Shown here: positions 7,102 through 15,394 of the stretch, one piece after another
How positions within the stretch are numbered: the stretch's first letter is position 1
Layout: the number at the start of each line of letters is the position of its first letter
Source of the DNA: a virus
Reading direction: 5' to 3' (one strand)
IMG/VR virus record: IMGVR_UViG_3300044729_003129
Location: 1 to 64,000 of that record
DNA length: 64,000 nucleotides
Program-made: the position numbers and the translations under genes
The notes under the pieces: model-generated
The model's database searches: none
What the model was told of the DNA's origin: nothing
Seen by the model: the letters and a program-made list of their open reading frames with translations, nothing else

Positions 7102-7769
7102 CTTATTTCTCCGATTTCTAGTTCGTCTAATATTGTACTCACACATCCATCAAAGTCAACTGAAGAAGAGGTATGAAAATGACCAGCGTAATGGCGAGAC
7201 GCACCACAAAGTTTTAAAAGTATATCATGATCTTTGCGTTCTTGTACACACTCATCCCAAAGAGTAGAGTCACGATCACACCAGCCTAAGATTCCAGACT
7301 TATCACACGGTCCATTCCATGTTGGAGCACTGTGCGTAATGAGTACATCACATCGCTTTATCTTAGAAACATCCAAGACAAACTTTTCATCTGCCCAGTA
7401 TGAAATGCCCTGTGCTCTCATACGTCGATCGACACTGACAGCGCCACCAACAAACAAAAATTCTTTATCATCTAGAGCCATTGATGTATAATCTGGAAGC
7501 AACTTGAAATTACTCATGCTTATCTTTCCATCAAAATATGCTGGGTCATCATGATTGCCGCGAATGCCTAAAAAATCGATGTTTCGACTTTTGAAAAAGG
7601 TGTTGATATATTCAAACTGACGGGCCTGCTGCTTCTCAAGTTTAAACCCGACTCCAAGGTCACCAACGCCAATCAAGACAAAATCACGAATATCGCCAGC
7701 TTTTATCTTAAGAAAAAGCGCATCCCATTTACCATGAATGTCTCCTACTACAAAGATTGGCTTGTTCAT
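7098..7769 (-). CDS. metallophosphoesterase
   Basis: 223 aa calcineurin-like phosphoesterase. Motifs in order: GDIHG (residues 9-13), GVGDLG (about 35-40), RGNHD (about 71-75), and late metal-ligand motifs THSAP and YAGHFH. These give the two-metal centre. Substrate not predictable: it could be a protein phosphatase of lambda type, a nucleotide or an RNA-end phosphatase. First gene of a coupled run. Confidence 0.85.
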   Translation of the reverse strand: MNKPIFVVGDIHGKWDALFLKIKAGDIRDFVLIGVGDLGVGFKLEKQQARQFEYINTFFKSRNIDFLGIRGNHDDPAYFDGKISMSNFKLLPDYTSMALDDKEFLFVGGAVSVDRRMRAQGISYWADEKFVLDVSKIKRCDVLITHSAPTWNGPCDKSGILGWCDRDSTLWDECVQERKDHDILLKLCGASRHYAGHFHTSSSVDFDGCVSTILDELEIGEIR

Positions 7770-7778
7770 AATTATTAT

Positions 7779-7928
7779 TTACTCTACTCTATTAGCTATT
7801 GACGCACTCCAATCCAAAATGAACTGAGCATCTTCTTCACTCAATACCACCTCTCTGCCATCCGTGAGATTAGCAATTGGTGTATTACCATCATACCAAA
7901 ATCCTTGTACTGTAGTAATATCAATCAT
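7779..7928 (-). CDS. hypothetical protein behind early promoter
   Basis: 49 aa, MIDITTVQGFWYDGNTPIAN..., ending SIANRVE. It is the first gene after the early promoter at 7948-7977, with a short A-rich leader and no Shine-Dalgarno motif. Confidence 0.6.
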   Translation of the reverse strand: MIDITTVQGFWYDGNTPIANLTDGREVVLSEEDAQFILDWSASIANRVE

Positions 7929-7947
7929 ATTTTTTGCTTACATGGCT

Positions 7948-7977
7948 ATTATAGCATAAACCGCGGCAAAAGTACAC
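7948..7977 (-). promoter_or_regulatory. early promoter, repeated module copy 2
   Basis: GTGTAC-N18-TATAAT on the minus strand with the hairpin and CTCTATACGGGG upstream block (to about 8035), nearly identical to the copy at 2909. Confidence 0.8.
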
Positions 7978-8040
7978 AACTTTTTTCATAAAAGTGAAAA
8001 AAGGACCCAAAGTTAAGCCCCCGTATAGAGAAAATAACAT

Positions 8041-8958
8041 TTAGGAGGCAAAAAAGGTGCTCAGAATATGAGCGATCGCATTGTCTTTTGCCTTGAGTTC
8101 GACTTCCCAGGTGACGTCACGATTTGCAGAGACTACATGGGGGAGATGAGTCGCATAGTCAGTATGACTGCGAGTGCTGCCAATACCTTCGCTCCAATGA
8201 AACACTGGTGTGTACTTTCCCCAACTTTGACGAAATCGAGAGATGCTTTGAGACGAGTCACATGACGGGTTGCACGTGTCATGAAGATTGTCATAGACAA
8301 GTGGAAGATGACCAGCAAAATGTGTGTAGAGATTCTCGCAATTCCAGTATGCTTTGTCTTCGTTTTCTAACACAAGTCGATGACGAACGCCACGACTGCA
8401 ACGTGCGAGATTTGCACAAAAGCGAGACACATACTCGTCAATCGTTTCACGCTTAAAGTCAGGGCTCTTGTTGAGATGCAGACACATTGGAGAACTATAG
8501 TTTGCTTTACATCCCATCATATCAAGTACATATGACTGATGGTCAAGTTCGCGAATAGTCTTATCTACAACATCAGGGTTATAACTTGATAGGACATTAA
8601 ACTGATCGGGATGTGAGCTGCATGTGATGTCATGCCGCCGAGCAAATTCACCAGCCTTCGCGAGGTTGCTTGCGATATCATTAAATCCATGTAGGTCGTC
8701 GTAGCGCAACTCGAGCGTATGATCAGTAAGCAACGGAAAAATTGAACTCGACACGCGATAGTGTCGAGCACCTGAGTCGATGCATGCCTGGAGAGTATGC
8801 AAGATGTGCTGTGAATTATGAAGTATACGCTCGGATAGTACTTGCAACCCACGCTCTCGACCAAGAGTTACAAACTGCTTGCGAGTCATCGTCTTTGCTG
8901 AGATCTTTTGGTGTGTCAGTCTTTCGCTTATGCAAACTAGTCCCAGTCGTGGTGTCAT
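8041..8958 (-). CDS. uvdE: UV-damage endonuclease UvdE
   Basis: 305 aa, full-length UVDE-type TIM-barrel nuclease. Starts MTPRLGLVCISE, contains YRVSSSIFPLLTD, SSHPDQF, the MCLHLNKSP strand, LVLENEDK and VYDNLHDTCNP, which supply the metal-binding His, Glu and Asp residues of the family. It nicks 5' to UV photoproducts and starts alternative excision repair, an alternative to T4 DenV. The start sits at the predicted +1 of the promoter 8964-8993, so the mRNA should be leaderless. Confidence 0.9.
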   Translation of the reverse strand: MTPRLGLVCISERLTHQKISAKTMTRKQFVTLGRERGLQVLSERILHNSQHILHTLQACIDSGARHYRVSSSIFPLLTDHTLELRYDDLHGFNDIASNLAKAGEFARRHDITCSSHPDQFNVLSSYNPDVVDKTIRELDHQSYVLDMMGCKANYSSPMCLHLNKSPDFKRETIDEYVSRFCANLARCSRGVRHRLVLENEDKAYWNCENLYTHFAGHLPLVYDNLHDTCNPSCDSSQSISRFRQSWGKYTPVFHWSEGIGSTRSHTDYATHLPHVVSANRDVTWEVELKAKDNAIAHILSTFFAS

Positions 8959-8963
8959 GATGT

Positions 8964-8993
8964 ATTATACCCTAAGAGCGCTCACATGTAAAC
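8964..8993 (-). promoter_or_regulatory. early promoter of uvdE
   Basis: GTTTAC-N18-TATAAT. Only 5 nt separate TATAAT from the ATG of uvdE. Confidence 0.8.
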
Positions 8994-9000
8994 AAGAAAA

Positions 9001-9327
9001 TGGTGGATGTGTGGAGGATCGAACTCCAGTCCATGACTTCTCGACAATATATTTCTACAATTTATTGATTGATGTTAGGACAATCACAACCTAGATTGTT
9101 GTCGAGCAATCCCGCATAACATTTCGATGCTATGAGTCTATTATATTTTCGATATACAACTATCCGACCCTCCTCTATGCCAACACACTGCATCGGAGTC
9201 GATGCGTTGGTGCGGTTATGCCGCGAGAGCTAGTGTATCTTTTTCGTTTTTCTCTTGCACTTAGAGTCGTGCAGACTGTGCACTGCATATATTGTTTCAA
9301 CAGTCATGTCGAAACCATGTCACACCC
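9001..9327 (-). ncRNA. ssrA: tmRNA (transfer-messenger RNA)
   Basis: 327 nt. 5' end GGGTGTGACATGGTTTCGAC is the classical tmRNA start; 3' end GGACTGGAGTTCGATCCTCC ... CACATCC-A-CCA gives the tRNA-like T-arm, an acceptor stem pairing with GGGTGTG (one G-U) and an encoded CCA. The tag frame (9260 to 9216) reads ...QEKNEKDTLALAA-stop; the ALAA-type end is the proteolysis tag. It is a one-piece (not permuted) molecule. The resume codon is uncertain: the frame opens after an in-frame TAA with GTG. Role: rescue of ribosomes stalled on broken mRNA, likely abundant during infection. Phage tmRNAs are known but uncommon. Confidence 0.92.
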
Positions 9328-9329
9328 AT

Positions 9330-9425
9330 TTAAGTTATTATTTTATTTATCTCGTCATGTATATTATCTGTAAGTCCACCCCATGACCAATATTGTTTAC
9401 AAACAAGTCCTAATCTTGACGTCAT
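9330..9425 (-). pseudogene. chimeric remnant: uvdE start joined to glycosyltransferase end
   Basis: 31 codons. The first nine (MTSRLGLVC) and the bases before them copy the start of uvdE (MTPRLGLVC). The rest (KQYWSWGGLTDNIHDEI...) copies the C-terminus of the protein at 10085-10780 (CKQYWSWGGLQDDIIKDIET). It ends 3 nt before the tmRNA. Best read as a recombination scar; it could still be translated. Confidence 0.75.
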
Positions 9426-9434
9426 GATGTATTA

Positions 9435-10088
9435 CTATTGTGATCGTACTAAATTCAACAATTGTGTTTTATTATGCAACCCTACTGTAAAATTTGCATG
9501 AAATGCTAAGGCATCACTATCTAAAACAAAATGCGGAGAATCTGGACTCCAAAGGCCAAGTTCTAGATTGCCATATGTCGTAAATTTGAGACTAAGTGGA
9601 ATATATTTTAAACCTGAATGCGGTAACATCTCATTTATTACAGTTTGGTCACATTCCTTTGCTGCATAATATTCTTTATTACAAATGAGAGCTTCTTTTA
9701 CATTATTAAAAAAGTTAATAGTTTCAGGACATACCCGACATACAAAAAGTCCGGCACATAATGCGTTTTTGCTATCTTGTTGAAATGCAATATGAGAGTC
9801 TCCAAGTTCTTCTAACATTGTAGTTACTATGTTGCCTCTTACACATATATCACTATCTAGATATATGAGTGCATCACCATATTGCAAAGCCTCAAGTTCA
9901 GTGATAATATGGTGTGTTTTATTATAACATGCATTAAAAAATGCCTCACTTTGAAAGTCTCCTTCGCAACTATTATCAAGATATGCAATCTTACATTCAT
10001 GTTTGCAATGTAACAAAATTTCATTATAAAGCTTTTCAGTAAAGTTTTGATGACGAGCCGAACAAACTGTTAAAAGCAAAACTTTCAT
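9435..10088 (-). CDS. nucleotide-sugar glycosyltransferase (GT-A-like)
   Basis: 217 aa. Starts MKVLLLTVCSARHQNFTEKL; central YGDALIYLDSDICVRGN carries the DxD metal/nucleotide-sugar motif; QQDSKNALCAGLFVCRV follows, as in GT-A folds. Overlaps the end of 10085-10780 by ATGA. Acceptor unknown: host glycan, capsid, or modified DNA. Confidence 0.7.
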   Translation of the reverse strand: MKVLLLTVCSARHQNFTEKLYNEILLHCKHECKIAYLDNSCEGDFQSEAFFNACYNKTHHIITELEALQYGDALIYLDSDICVRGNIVTTMLEELGDSHIAFQQDSKNALCAGLFVCRVCPETINFFNNVKEALICNKEYYAAKECDQTVINEMLPHSGLKYIPLSLKFTTYGNLELGLWSPDSPHFVLDSDALAFHANFTVGLHNKTQLLNLVRSQ

Positions 10089-10780
10089 GCCAGTAATGTT
10101 TCAATGTCTTTGATTATATCATCTTGCAATCCTCCCCATGACCAATATTGCTTACAATATTCTGGAACTTCGCTTGGGTGACACCATGAAAATGCTTCAG
10201 GATAAACTTTATGCGCCCATTGACCAAGAGTATTAAACTCGCTAAATTCATTACGCTGTTGTTGGCATATCCATTGTTCAAGGCTGCAACTATGTTTTTT
10301 CATTATCCATGCTCTAAACTCGTTATATATCCATCGTGGATATATAATTGGATGTCTTCTCATATATTCATAACTATCATACCAACCAAGAGTCTTTTCA
10401 GAGATCGCATTCCATGGACTATTAGAACATTCTTCGCGAAGCATAATAGGTTTGTTATCTTTAAAAAAACAAGTTGGTGAAAAATCTTTATAAAAAATAC
10501 AGTCACTATCAACATGAAGAATATAGTCAGATAAACACCACGTGTCTGCATGTAATTTAGTAATCTGTTGCGCAAGATAGCCATCACATTGATCAACTGT
10601 GCCATGTACATTCTCTGCTGTAAGGTGAGCGAGCAGTTGAACATCAGATTCTGGGACTACAAGATGAAGAGTTTCAAACTCTTTACCATATTTATGTATA
10701 CTTTTTAAAGAATGCCACAACCATTTAAAGTCATTGCGATACGAACGTATGAGTATATCAGTTTTCATTGCGGTATGCAA
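10085..10780 (-). CDS. glycosyltransferase, DUF6492-like
   Basis: 231 aa. N-terminus MKTDILIRSYRNDFKWLWHSLKSI (the start could be M5 of the listed frame), DYILHVDSDCIFYKDF with a DSD motif, and a Trp/Tyr-rich C-terminal half. This matches small GT-A proteins next to FkbM methyltransferases. Overlaps the FkbM gene by 16 nt. Its C-terminus is duplicated in the scar at 9330-9425. Confidence 0.65.
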   Translation of the reverse strand: MHTAMKTDILIRSYRNDFKWLWHSLKSIHKYGKEFETLHLVVPESDVQLLAHLTAENVHGTVDQCDGYLAQQITKLHADTWCLSDYILHVDSDCIFYKDFSPTCFFKDNKPIMLREECSNSPWNAISEKTLGWYDSYEYMRRHPIIYPRWIYNEFRAWIMKKHSCSLEQWICQQQRNEFSEFNTLGQWAHKVYPEAFSWCHPSEVPEYCKQYWSWGGLQDDIIKDIETLLA

Positions 10781-11421
10781 AGTATGTCATATTGTTCACC
10801 AACTTCAGGGAATGGTATTATGTCATAACCAAATTGAGACAGAAAGTTTTCAATATCATGCGCAGTTTTACCATGTTGCGCAAGGGCACCGACATTAATT
10901 TCAATCCAAAAAACTGGACGATATTTTGAAATTGTTTCTTTTGCTCCTTCTAAAGCATTGAGTTCATAACCTTCTATGTCAAGCTTAAAAAAATCAAGAG
11001 CAGACAGGTTTAGTGAGTCTAATGTTATAGTTTTTATGCAAAATGAACCATCACCAGACTGTTGTGATATTCGGCCAGCTCCAGCATTATTATCTACTGA
11101 ATAGTTTACTTCTTCGTCACAGTTTGATAGTCCACAATTAAATAAATTTGCTGAACCGCAATTATATTGTAAACATTCAAAGGCTGCAGGATTTGGTTCA
11201 AATGCATAAACGTCTCCATTTTTACCAACTGCATCACAATATGCAAGTGTGTGGTCGCCTATAAATGCGCCAGCATCAACAACTGTATAACCAGGTTGTA
11301 TATATTCTAAAATGATTGGCAACGCGTAGCGATCATGATCGAGGCGGCCACTTTCTTCAACCCAACGTGATATATGAGTATCATTCTCTAAAATCGCAAT
11401 GTTTTCACGAGTTATTTTCAT
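10765..11421 (-). CDS. FkbM-family SAM-dependent methyltransferase
   Basis: 218 aa. YTVVDAGAFIGDHTLAYCD is motif I of the Rossmann fold, VYAFEPNPAAFECLQYNC is the FkbM signature, FFKLDIEGYELNALEGA is the catalytic-side strand. FkbM enzymes methylate hydroxyls of sugars or lipids; with three glycosyltransferases around it, glycan O-methylation is likely. Late promoter 6 nt upstream of ATG. Confidence 0.85.
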   Translation of the reverse strand: MKITRENIAILENDTHISRWVEESGRLDHDRYALPIILEYIQPGYTVVDAGAFIGDHTLAYCDAVGKNGDVYAFEPNPAAFECLQYNCGSANLFNCGLSNCDEEVNYSVDNNAGAGRISQQSGDGSFCIKTITLDSLNLSALDFFKLDIEGYELNALEGAKETISKYRPVFWIEINVGALAQHGKTAHDIENFLSQFGYDIIPFPEVGEQYDILCIPQ

Positions 11422-11427
11422 ATATTT

Positions 11428-11435
11428 TATTTATA
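11428..11435 (-). promoter_or_regulatory. late promoter before FkbM gene
   Basis: TATAAATA ending 6 nt before the ATG at 11421. The same AT-rich spacer starts the divergent plus-strand gene at 11448. Confidence 0.7.
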
Positions 11436-11447
11436 ATAAATAATAAC

Positions 11448-12260
11448 ATGCTCATACACACATACTTTGCAAAAGAAAGGGGAATGGGATTAGGTGATTT
11501 TATACGAGGGTCAATCGCGGCAAATCAACTATGTGTGGAATATAGTATACCATTTGAAATTGATTTTAGACAACACCCAATTGGTCAATATTTACAAAAT
11601 CAATGTTCAGTTACACCTCCAAACACAAATAAAATTTTAGATTTGCAAGACATTCAAAATGCCACTCTACGTGCACTACAAGCCAATCTTAAAAATCAAA
11701 TAAATCTAAAAAATTTACGGCGTGATAATTTACATATTTACACAAATGTATGGCCAATGTTTAAACTACCAAGACGAATAGTAGAGTCTGTTAGAAAATA
11801 TTTGCAACCAACTGAAGAGTGTGAACGCGCAATAGTTGCTGCATTAGATTCGTTGACAGATTATGAAGTTATTCATGTTCGCGTCGGTGACATACTTTCA
11901 TTTGGCACTCAAATAGGAGACACTGTTGACTATACAATGGAACAACTTATTGATAGGTTATCTGTTGTAAAAACTATACAAGATTCTACTACACGTCCAT
12001 GCATAATAATGTCAGACTCGGCTGAATGTAAGCGCATCTTAGCAGAAAAATATGGTTTGAGATGCACTTCTACGGTTCCAAGTCATATGGCACTTGAAAA
12101 TGATTCTGCGCTTGACACACTAGTAGATTTTTTTATCCTATCACGAGCACGACATATACATCAGTTTAGTGTGCATCATTGGGGCTCAGGATTTAGTGAC
12201 TCAGCGCACTGGCTCTATCGAGTGCCAATTACAAAACATAAGCTATCTCCCACAAACTAA
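11448..12260 (+). CDS. glycosyltransferase-like protein (fucosyltransferase-type)
   Basis: 270 aa from MLIHTYFAKERGMGLGDFIR; the frame is open further upstream but that part lies antisense to FkbM, and this ATG follows the divergent promoter region. YEVIHVRVGD resembles the HxRxGD motif of GT11/O-fucosyltransferase-like enzymes; IIMSDSAECKRILAEKYG and the C-terminal LVDFFILSRARHIHQFS match the second conserved region. Converges on and overlaps 12243-12497 by 18 nt. Probably acts with the neighbouring glycan genes. Confidence 0.65.
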   Translation: MLIHTYFAKERGMGLGDFIRGSIAANQLCVEYSIPFEIDFRQHPIGQYLQNQCSVTPPNTNKILDLQDIQNATLRALQANLKNQINLKNLRRDNLHIYTNVWPMFKLPRRIVESVRKYLQPTEECERAIVAALDSLTDYEVIHVRVGDILSFGTQIGDTVDYTMEQLIDRLSVVKTIQDSTTRPCIIMSDSAECKRILAEKYGLRCTSTVPSHMALENDSALDTLVDFFILSRARHIHQFSVHHWGSGFSDSAHWLYRVPITKHKLSPTN

Positions 12261-12497
12261 TTTAGCAAGCACTGCAGAAAAGCGATAATCATCAACTGTT
12301 GCATCACGCACTTCGCTTGTGGTGTCCCAACTATGAGTGGTGTGGTATGTTTCTGTCTTTAACACCTTGTTGCTAGCAGTGTCAATATAGTAATTTGACT
12401 GCCAGTCATATACTTCACGAAGTTTATTGAGAGTAATTTGAAGAACTGTGCAATCATCGAGTTCAAACTGAGCACCATTTTTATCCTTGATTTTCAT
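12243..12497 (-). CDS. hypothetical protein
   Basis: 84 aa, mixed alpha/beta, not recognised. The ATG coincides with the predicted +1 of its own early promoter, giving a leaderless message. Confidence 0.6.
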   Translation of the reverse strand: MKIKDKNGAQFELDDCTVLQITLNKLREVYDWQSNYYIDTASNKVLKTETYHTTHSWDTTSEVRDATVDDYRFSAVLAKLVCGR

Positions 12498-12503
12498 AGC
12501 AAC

Positions 12504-12533
12504 ATTATATATTATATTTTCAAACGTGTAAAC
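12504..12533 (-). promoter_or_regulatory. early promoter
   Basis: GTTTAC-N18-TATAAT; TATAAT is 6 nt from the ATG at 12497. Confidence 0.75.
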
Positions 12534-12566
12534 AAAAAAGAGAGGCCTATTTTGTAGACCTCTCTC
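12534..12566 (-). terminator. intrinsic terminator
   Basis: Minus strand GAGAGGTC / GGCCTCTC stem with one G-U-type imperfection, followed by TTTTTTG; ends the 12577-12795 gene just before the promoter at 12504. Confidence 0.75.
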
Positions 12567-12576
12567 ATTATTCTAC

Positions 12577-12795
12577 TCAGGATTTTTCTATAAACCTGTA
12601 GAGTTCTTCTGCTCTCTCAATAACCTTAGATACGTCTGGAAGTGTGACATCTACCTTAGATAGATCTGACGTTTCCTGTCCATCCTGATAAATCGTCTCT
12701 TTTTGACAATTTAATGCTTCATGATATTGCGTCATAATATCACCATGAGCGAGTTGCAATACCTCTAGTCTAATTTCGTATGCGTTTTTATTCAT
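12577..12795 (-). CDS. hypothetical protein
   Basis: 72 aa, helical and acidic, not recognised. Leader ACACACAAACACACACAATAAA is CA-repeat rich without a Shine-Dalgarno motif. Confidence 0.6.
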   Translation of the reverse strand: MNKNAYEIRLEVLQLAHGDIMTQYHEALNCQKETIYQDGQETSDLSKVDVTLPDVSKVIERAEELYRFIEKS

Positions 12796-12861
12796 TTTAT
12801 TGTGTGTGTTTGTGTGTTAGTCATAGACGACAATTGCATCGTCTATAGAGTTATATATACG

Positions 12862-12898
12862 AGAAAAGCCACTCAGAATGACCCCGAGTGGCTTTTTG
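12862..12898. terminator. bidirectional intrinsic terminator
   Basis: Stem AGCCACTC / GAGTGGCT with T runs on both strands (TTTTTG on plus, TTTTC on minus). On the minus strand it closes the polyprotein gene 12920-15376. Confidence 0.75.
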
Positions 12899-12919
12899 TG
12901 TATTATTTTTTAATTGTTA

Positions 12920-15376
12920 TTAGTGTACTAATGCGAGATGCGTGATTTTGTCATATAAATGAGGCACGACATACCATTGCTCTGCATCAGATATATCTTT
13001 TGGAGATTCGAGTGCACCAATCTCAAGAAGATCTGTTCCCCATGCAACTGATACTGCTTTCCACTCGCTGCCTAATTTCATGTGTGACATAAGTTTGCTG
13101 CTAGAGATTCGATCAAAATCAGTCTTTGCAAGCAGTTTATATGGGTCGAGTTGATAGAGTTCGCGGTCTTGAATAAAGAAGATATATTTTCCTTGCACTG
13201 GTTTGATGTTAGCAGCTTCTTCAAGAGTCTCACCTTGCACTTCTGTGTTTTCCAAACGAACTGGACGCTTTGCATAGGCATCAGCTGCTGTAGAAATATG
13301 ATCTGCTACAGTTTTCCACGCATTGGCATTTGACTTTCCATCTTTTCCTGCTTGTGACATATTAGCGATGCCTTGTGCATTGTCTGCGAGTGCCTGTAAG
13401 AAAACTAGATAGTCTTTAGGGCTTAGCATATCAATTGATGTTATAAGCTTTTGTATTGCTGGTGTTGGAACAGCTTCTTCGAGTGTCTCTTCCTCCTTAA
13501 CAAGATTTTTATAGAGACCTCCCGGACCAGACAATTTACTGCCAGCTGGACGATATTTACCAAGTTTATACTTTTTATTATAGTCATCGCGACTCATAAC
13601 GCCAGCATTCACTCGGGCCATGTCAACTTGTTTACGACGCTTGAGCGCAGCATCTGCTGCTTCATCCATCTTTTCATCAGAGCAACCAGCTTCTTCTTTA
13701 AGACCATGTTTCTTACGAATTGCCTTTCTTTTATTTTTTGATTCAGAAGTACCATCATACTCCTGATCTGACACATGTGCTTGAGATGCATCTTCCATGT
13801 CATCTGCTACTTTAGCACCAAATTTTGATTTAACAAATTTGAAGATTGCTTCTGCGGCAGCTTTTCCATTCTTAATCGAACCTTGTCCATGACCATAACC
13901 TTGATCAGCATAGTATGAATATTCTTCATGCTTATCCCAAAGTTGTTCGAGTGTCATGCTATCAAGCGAGCCTTCATCCATCTTTTCATCAGTCTCGCCC
14001 AACCAACCGAACAAGCCGTAGTCGTCGCTATCGCTGAAAGATGGACGATGATTCAAACCGAAAGTGCCATTGTGGTTTTTGTTTTTGTTTTCACGTTTAT
14101 ATGTACCAACAACCGGAACTTTAGGATCCCTGATGCCTTTTGCCTTTTGCTTGAGATAGTCTTCAGCATGATCCTTTGCCTCTTGTGGGGTATTATATGC
14201 AGCTGCAGATTGATACATAACTCTTTTAGTTTTCTTATCAAGTATAGTCGGACGATAGCCGCCAAACTGACTCTTTTCAGAAGTAGTAAGATAGTCACCA
14301 AGCCAGTTGATTGCTTCATCAATTGTTTCTTCTTCGATGCTCTCTTCTTCTTTATAGACTGGATTGAATCTTTGAGATTTGTTGAGGTCTGGATAATATT
14401 TGCGCACTGCTTCAATTGCTTTTTTAGCAATTTCTTTTGTCTTTTTAGCACCATTTGGTTGCATAATCTCAAACCACATGTCTTCAACATAGTCATAAAT
14501 CTTTGGAAAACGATCAAAGATGTCTTCATGACTTAAACGAATAGACACACTAGTAACGTCCCAAAGTTTTGAATCTGGGGCGTCGACTATGCTTTGTAAT
14601 TCGTCGATGAGGTCGGCTGGTTTGCGTAATGGCTTATATGCTTCATTAACACTCTTTAGACTTTGCTTGAGTTTGTTGAGTGTTGTTGTATCACCAGTAA
14701 TGACTCCAATAAGAGCCATAAATGTGCTTGCAATAAGATCTTTTTGTGATTGACTAATTTCTTTTCCAGACTCTACTGCTTTCATTGCAGCGATAATTTT
14801 AGGCAATTCACCAGAGTCAACAAGTCCAAGAGTTGCAAGTTGTTTGAAACGCATGTAGTCAGTCTCTTCTTTAAGTGACTCTTCAGTCTCTTCTGTAATT
14901 TTAGTAGCAGACTTGATTTTCAAATCTTTAGAATAGCCTTTCTTTTTAAGATCGCTTTCAGCATATCGCTTCGCTGTTGCAGCATCATTGGCACTAATAA
15001 TTATTGTGCTGTTAGCAATGCCATCACCCCATGGATCGACAAATGAAAAACCGACTTTCCATTTAGTATCAGATATTGGAGCTTCTGTCAATTCAGTCTC
15101 TTCCTTTAGTTTGATTGTTTTAAGAAGTAAAAATTCTGAGCTGCCCATCTTGCGTTGGTTAAACGCGATTGTTGTCTTTGGAAGATCTTTTGCTTTGAAT
15201 GTAATGCTGTTAGGCCCAATCTCTAACACCTTGCCAAAGTTTGTAGTGTCGCCAACCTTTAGGGTGTTGATGATTGACTTGACGTCTTCTACACCTTCGT
15301 TTAATGGTGTTGTGCCGCCGAGTATTGAAGATGCTGCGGCGTATAGCGGGTCTTGGTGATAGTGGAAGTTATTCAT
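12920..15376 (-). CDS. polyprotein-like internal/prohead protein
   Basis: 818 aa. N-terminus MNNFHYHQDPLYAAASSILG ... PLNE|G is shared with the next four genes. The chain alternates small folded blocks with acidic linkers holding LxE-type sites (ELTE|A, TIDE|A, TLEE|A twice, SLKE|E, GLKE|E), which resemble T4 gp21 prohead-protease sites ((L/I)xE then A/G/S). One block (about 175-245, MRFKQLATLGLV...) is paralogous to the C-terminus of 41999-43141. I infer a protein packaged in the prohead and cut into several internal proteins. A late promoter lies 9 nt before the ATG. No enzymatic motif seen. Confidence 0.7.
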   Translation of the reverse strand: MNNFHYHQDPLYAAASSILGGTTPLNEGVEDVKSIINTLKVGDTTNFGKVLEIGPNSITFKAKDLPKTTIAFNQRKMGSSEFLLLKTIKLKEETELTEAPISDTKWKVGFSFVDPWGDGIANSTIIISANDAATAKRYAESDLKKKGYSKDLKIKSATKITEETEESLKEETDYMRFKQLATLGLVDSGELPKIIAAMKAVESGKEISQSQKDLIASTFMALIGVITGDTTTLNKLKQSLKSVNEAYKPLRKPADLIDELQSIVDAPDSKLWDVTSVSIRLSHEDIFDRFPKIYDYVEDMWFEIMQPNGAKKTKEIAKKAIEAVRKYYPDLNKSQRFNPVYKEEESIEEETIDEAINWLGDYLTTSEKSQFGGYRPTILDKKTKRVMYQSAAAYNTPQEAKDHAEDYLKQKAKGIRDPKVPVVGTYKRENKNKNHNGTFGLNHRPSFSDSDDYGLFGWLGETDEKMDEGSLDSMTLEQLWDKHEEYSYYADQGYGHGQGSIKNGKAAAEAIFKFVKSKFGAKVADDMEDASQAHVSDQEYDGTSESKNKRKAIRKKHGLKEEAGCSDEKMDEAADAALKRRKQVDMARVNAGVMSRDDYNKKYKLGKYRPAGSKLSGPGGLYKNLVKEEETLEEAVPTPAIQKLITSIDMLSPKDYLVFLQALADNAQGIANMSQAGKDGKSNANAWKTVADHISTAADAYAKRPVRLENTEVQGETLEEAANIKPVQGKYIFFIQDRELYQLDPYKLLAKTDFDRISSSKLMSHMKLGSEWKAVSVAWGTDLLEIGALESPKDISDAEQWYVVPHLYDKITHLALVH

Positions 15377-15385
15377 GTGTTAATA

Positions 15386-15393
15386 TATTTATA
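15386..15393 (-). promoter_or_regulatory. late promoter of the polyprotein gene
   Basis: TATAAATA, 9 nt before ATG 15376. Confidence 0.65.
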
Positions 15394-15394
15394 T

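Noticed and set aside
9001-9327. Permuted two-piece tmRNA
   Set aside because: The classical 5' GGGTGTGACATGGTTTCGAC start and the 3' T-arm/CCA are at the two ends in normal order.
13078-15359. Multiple frames overlapping the 818-residue gene on both strands
   Set aside because: Lys/Phe-biased shadow frames; only the main frame has the leader, a late promoter and recurrent protease-site linkers.
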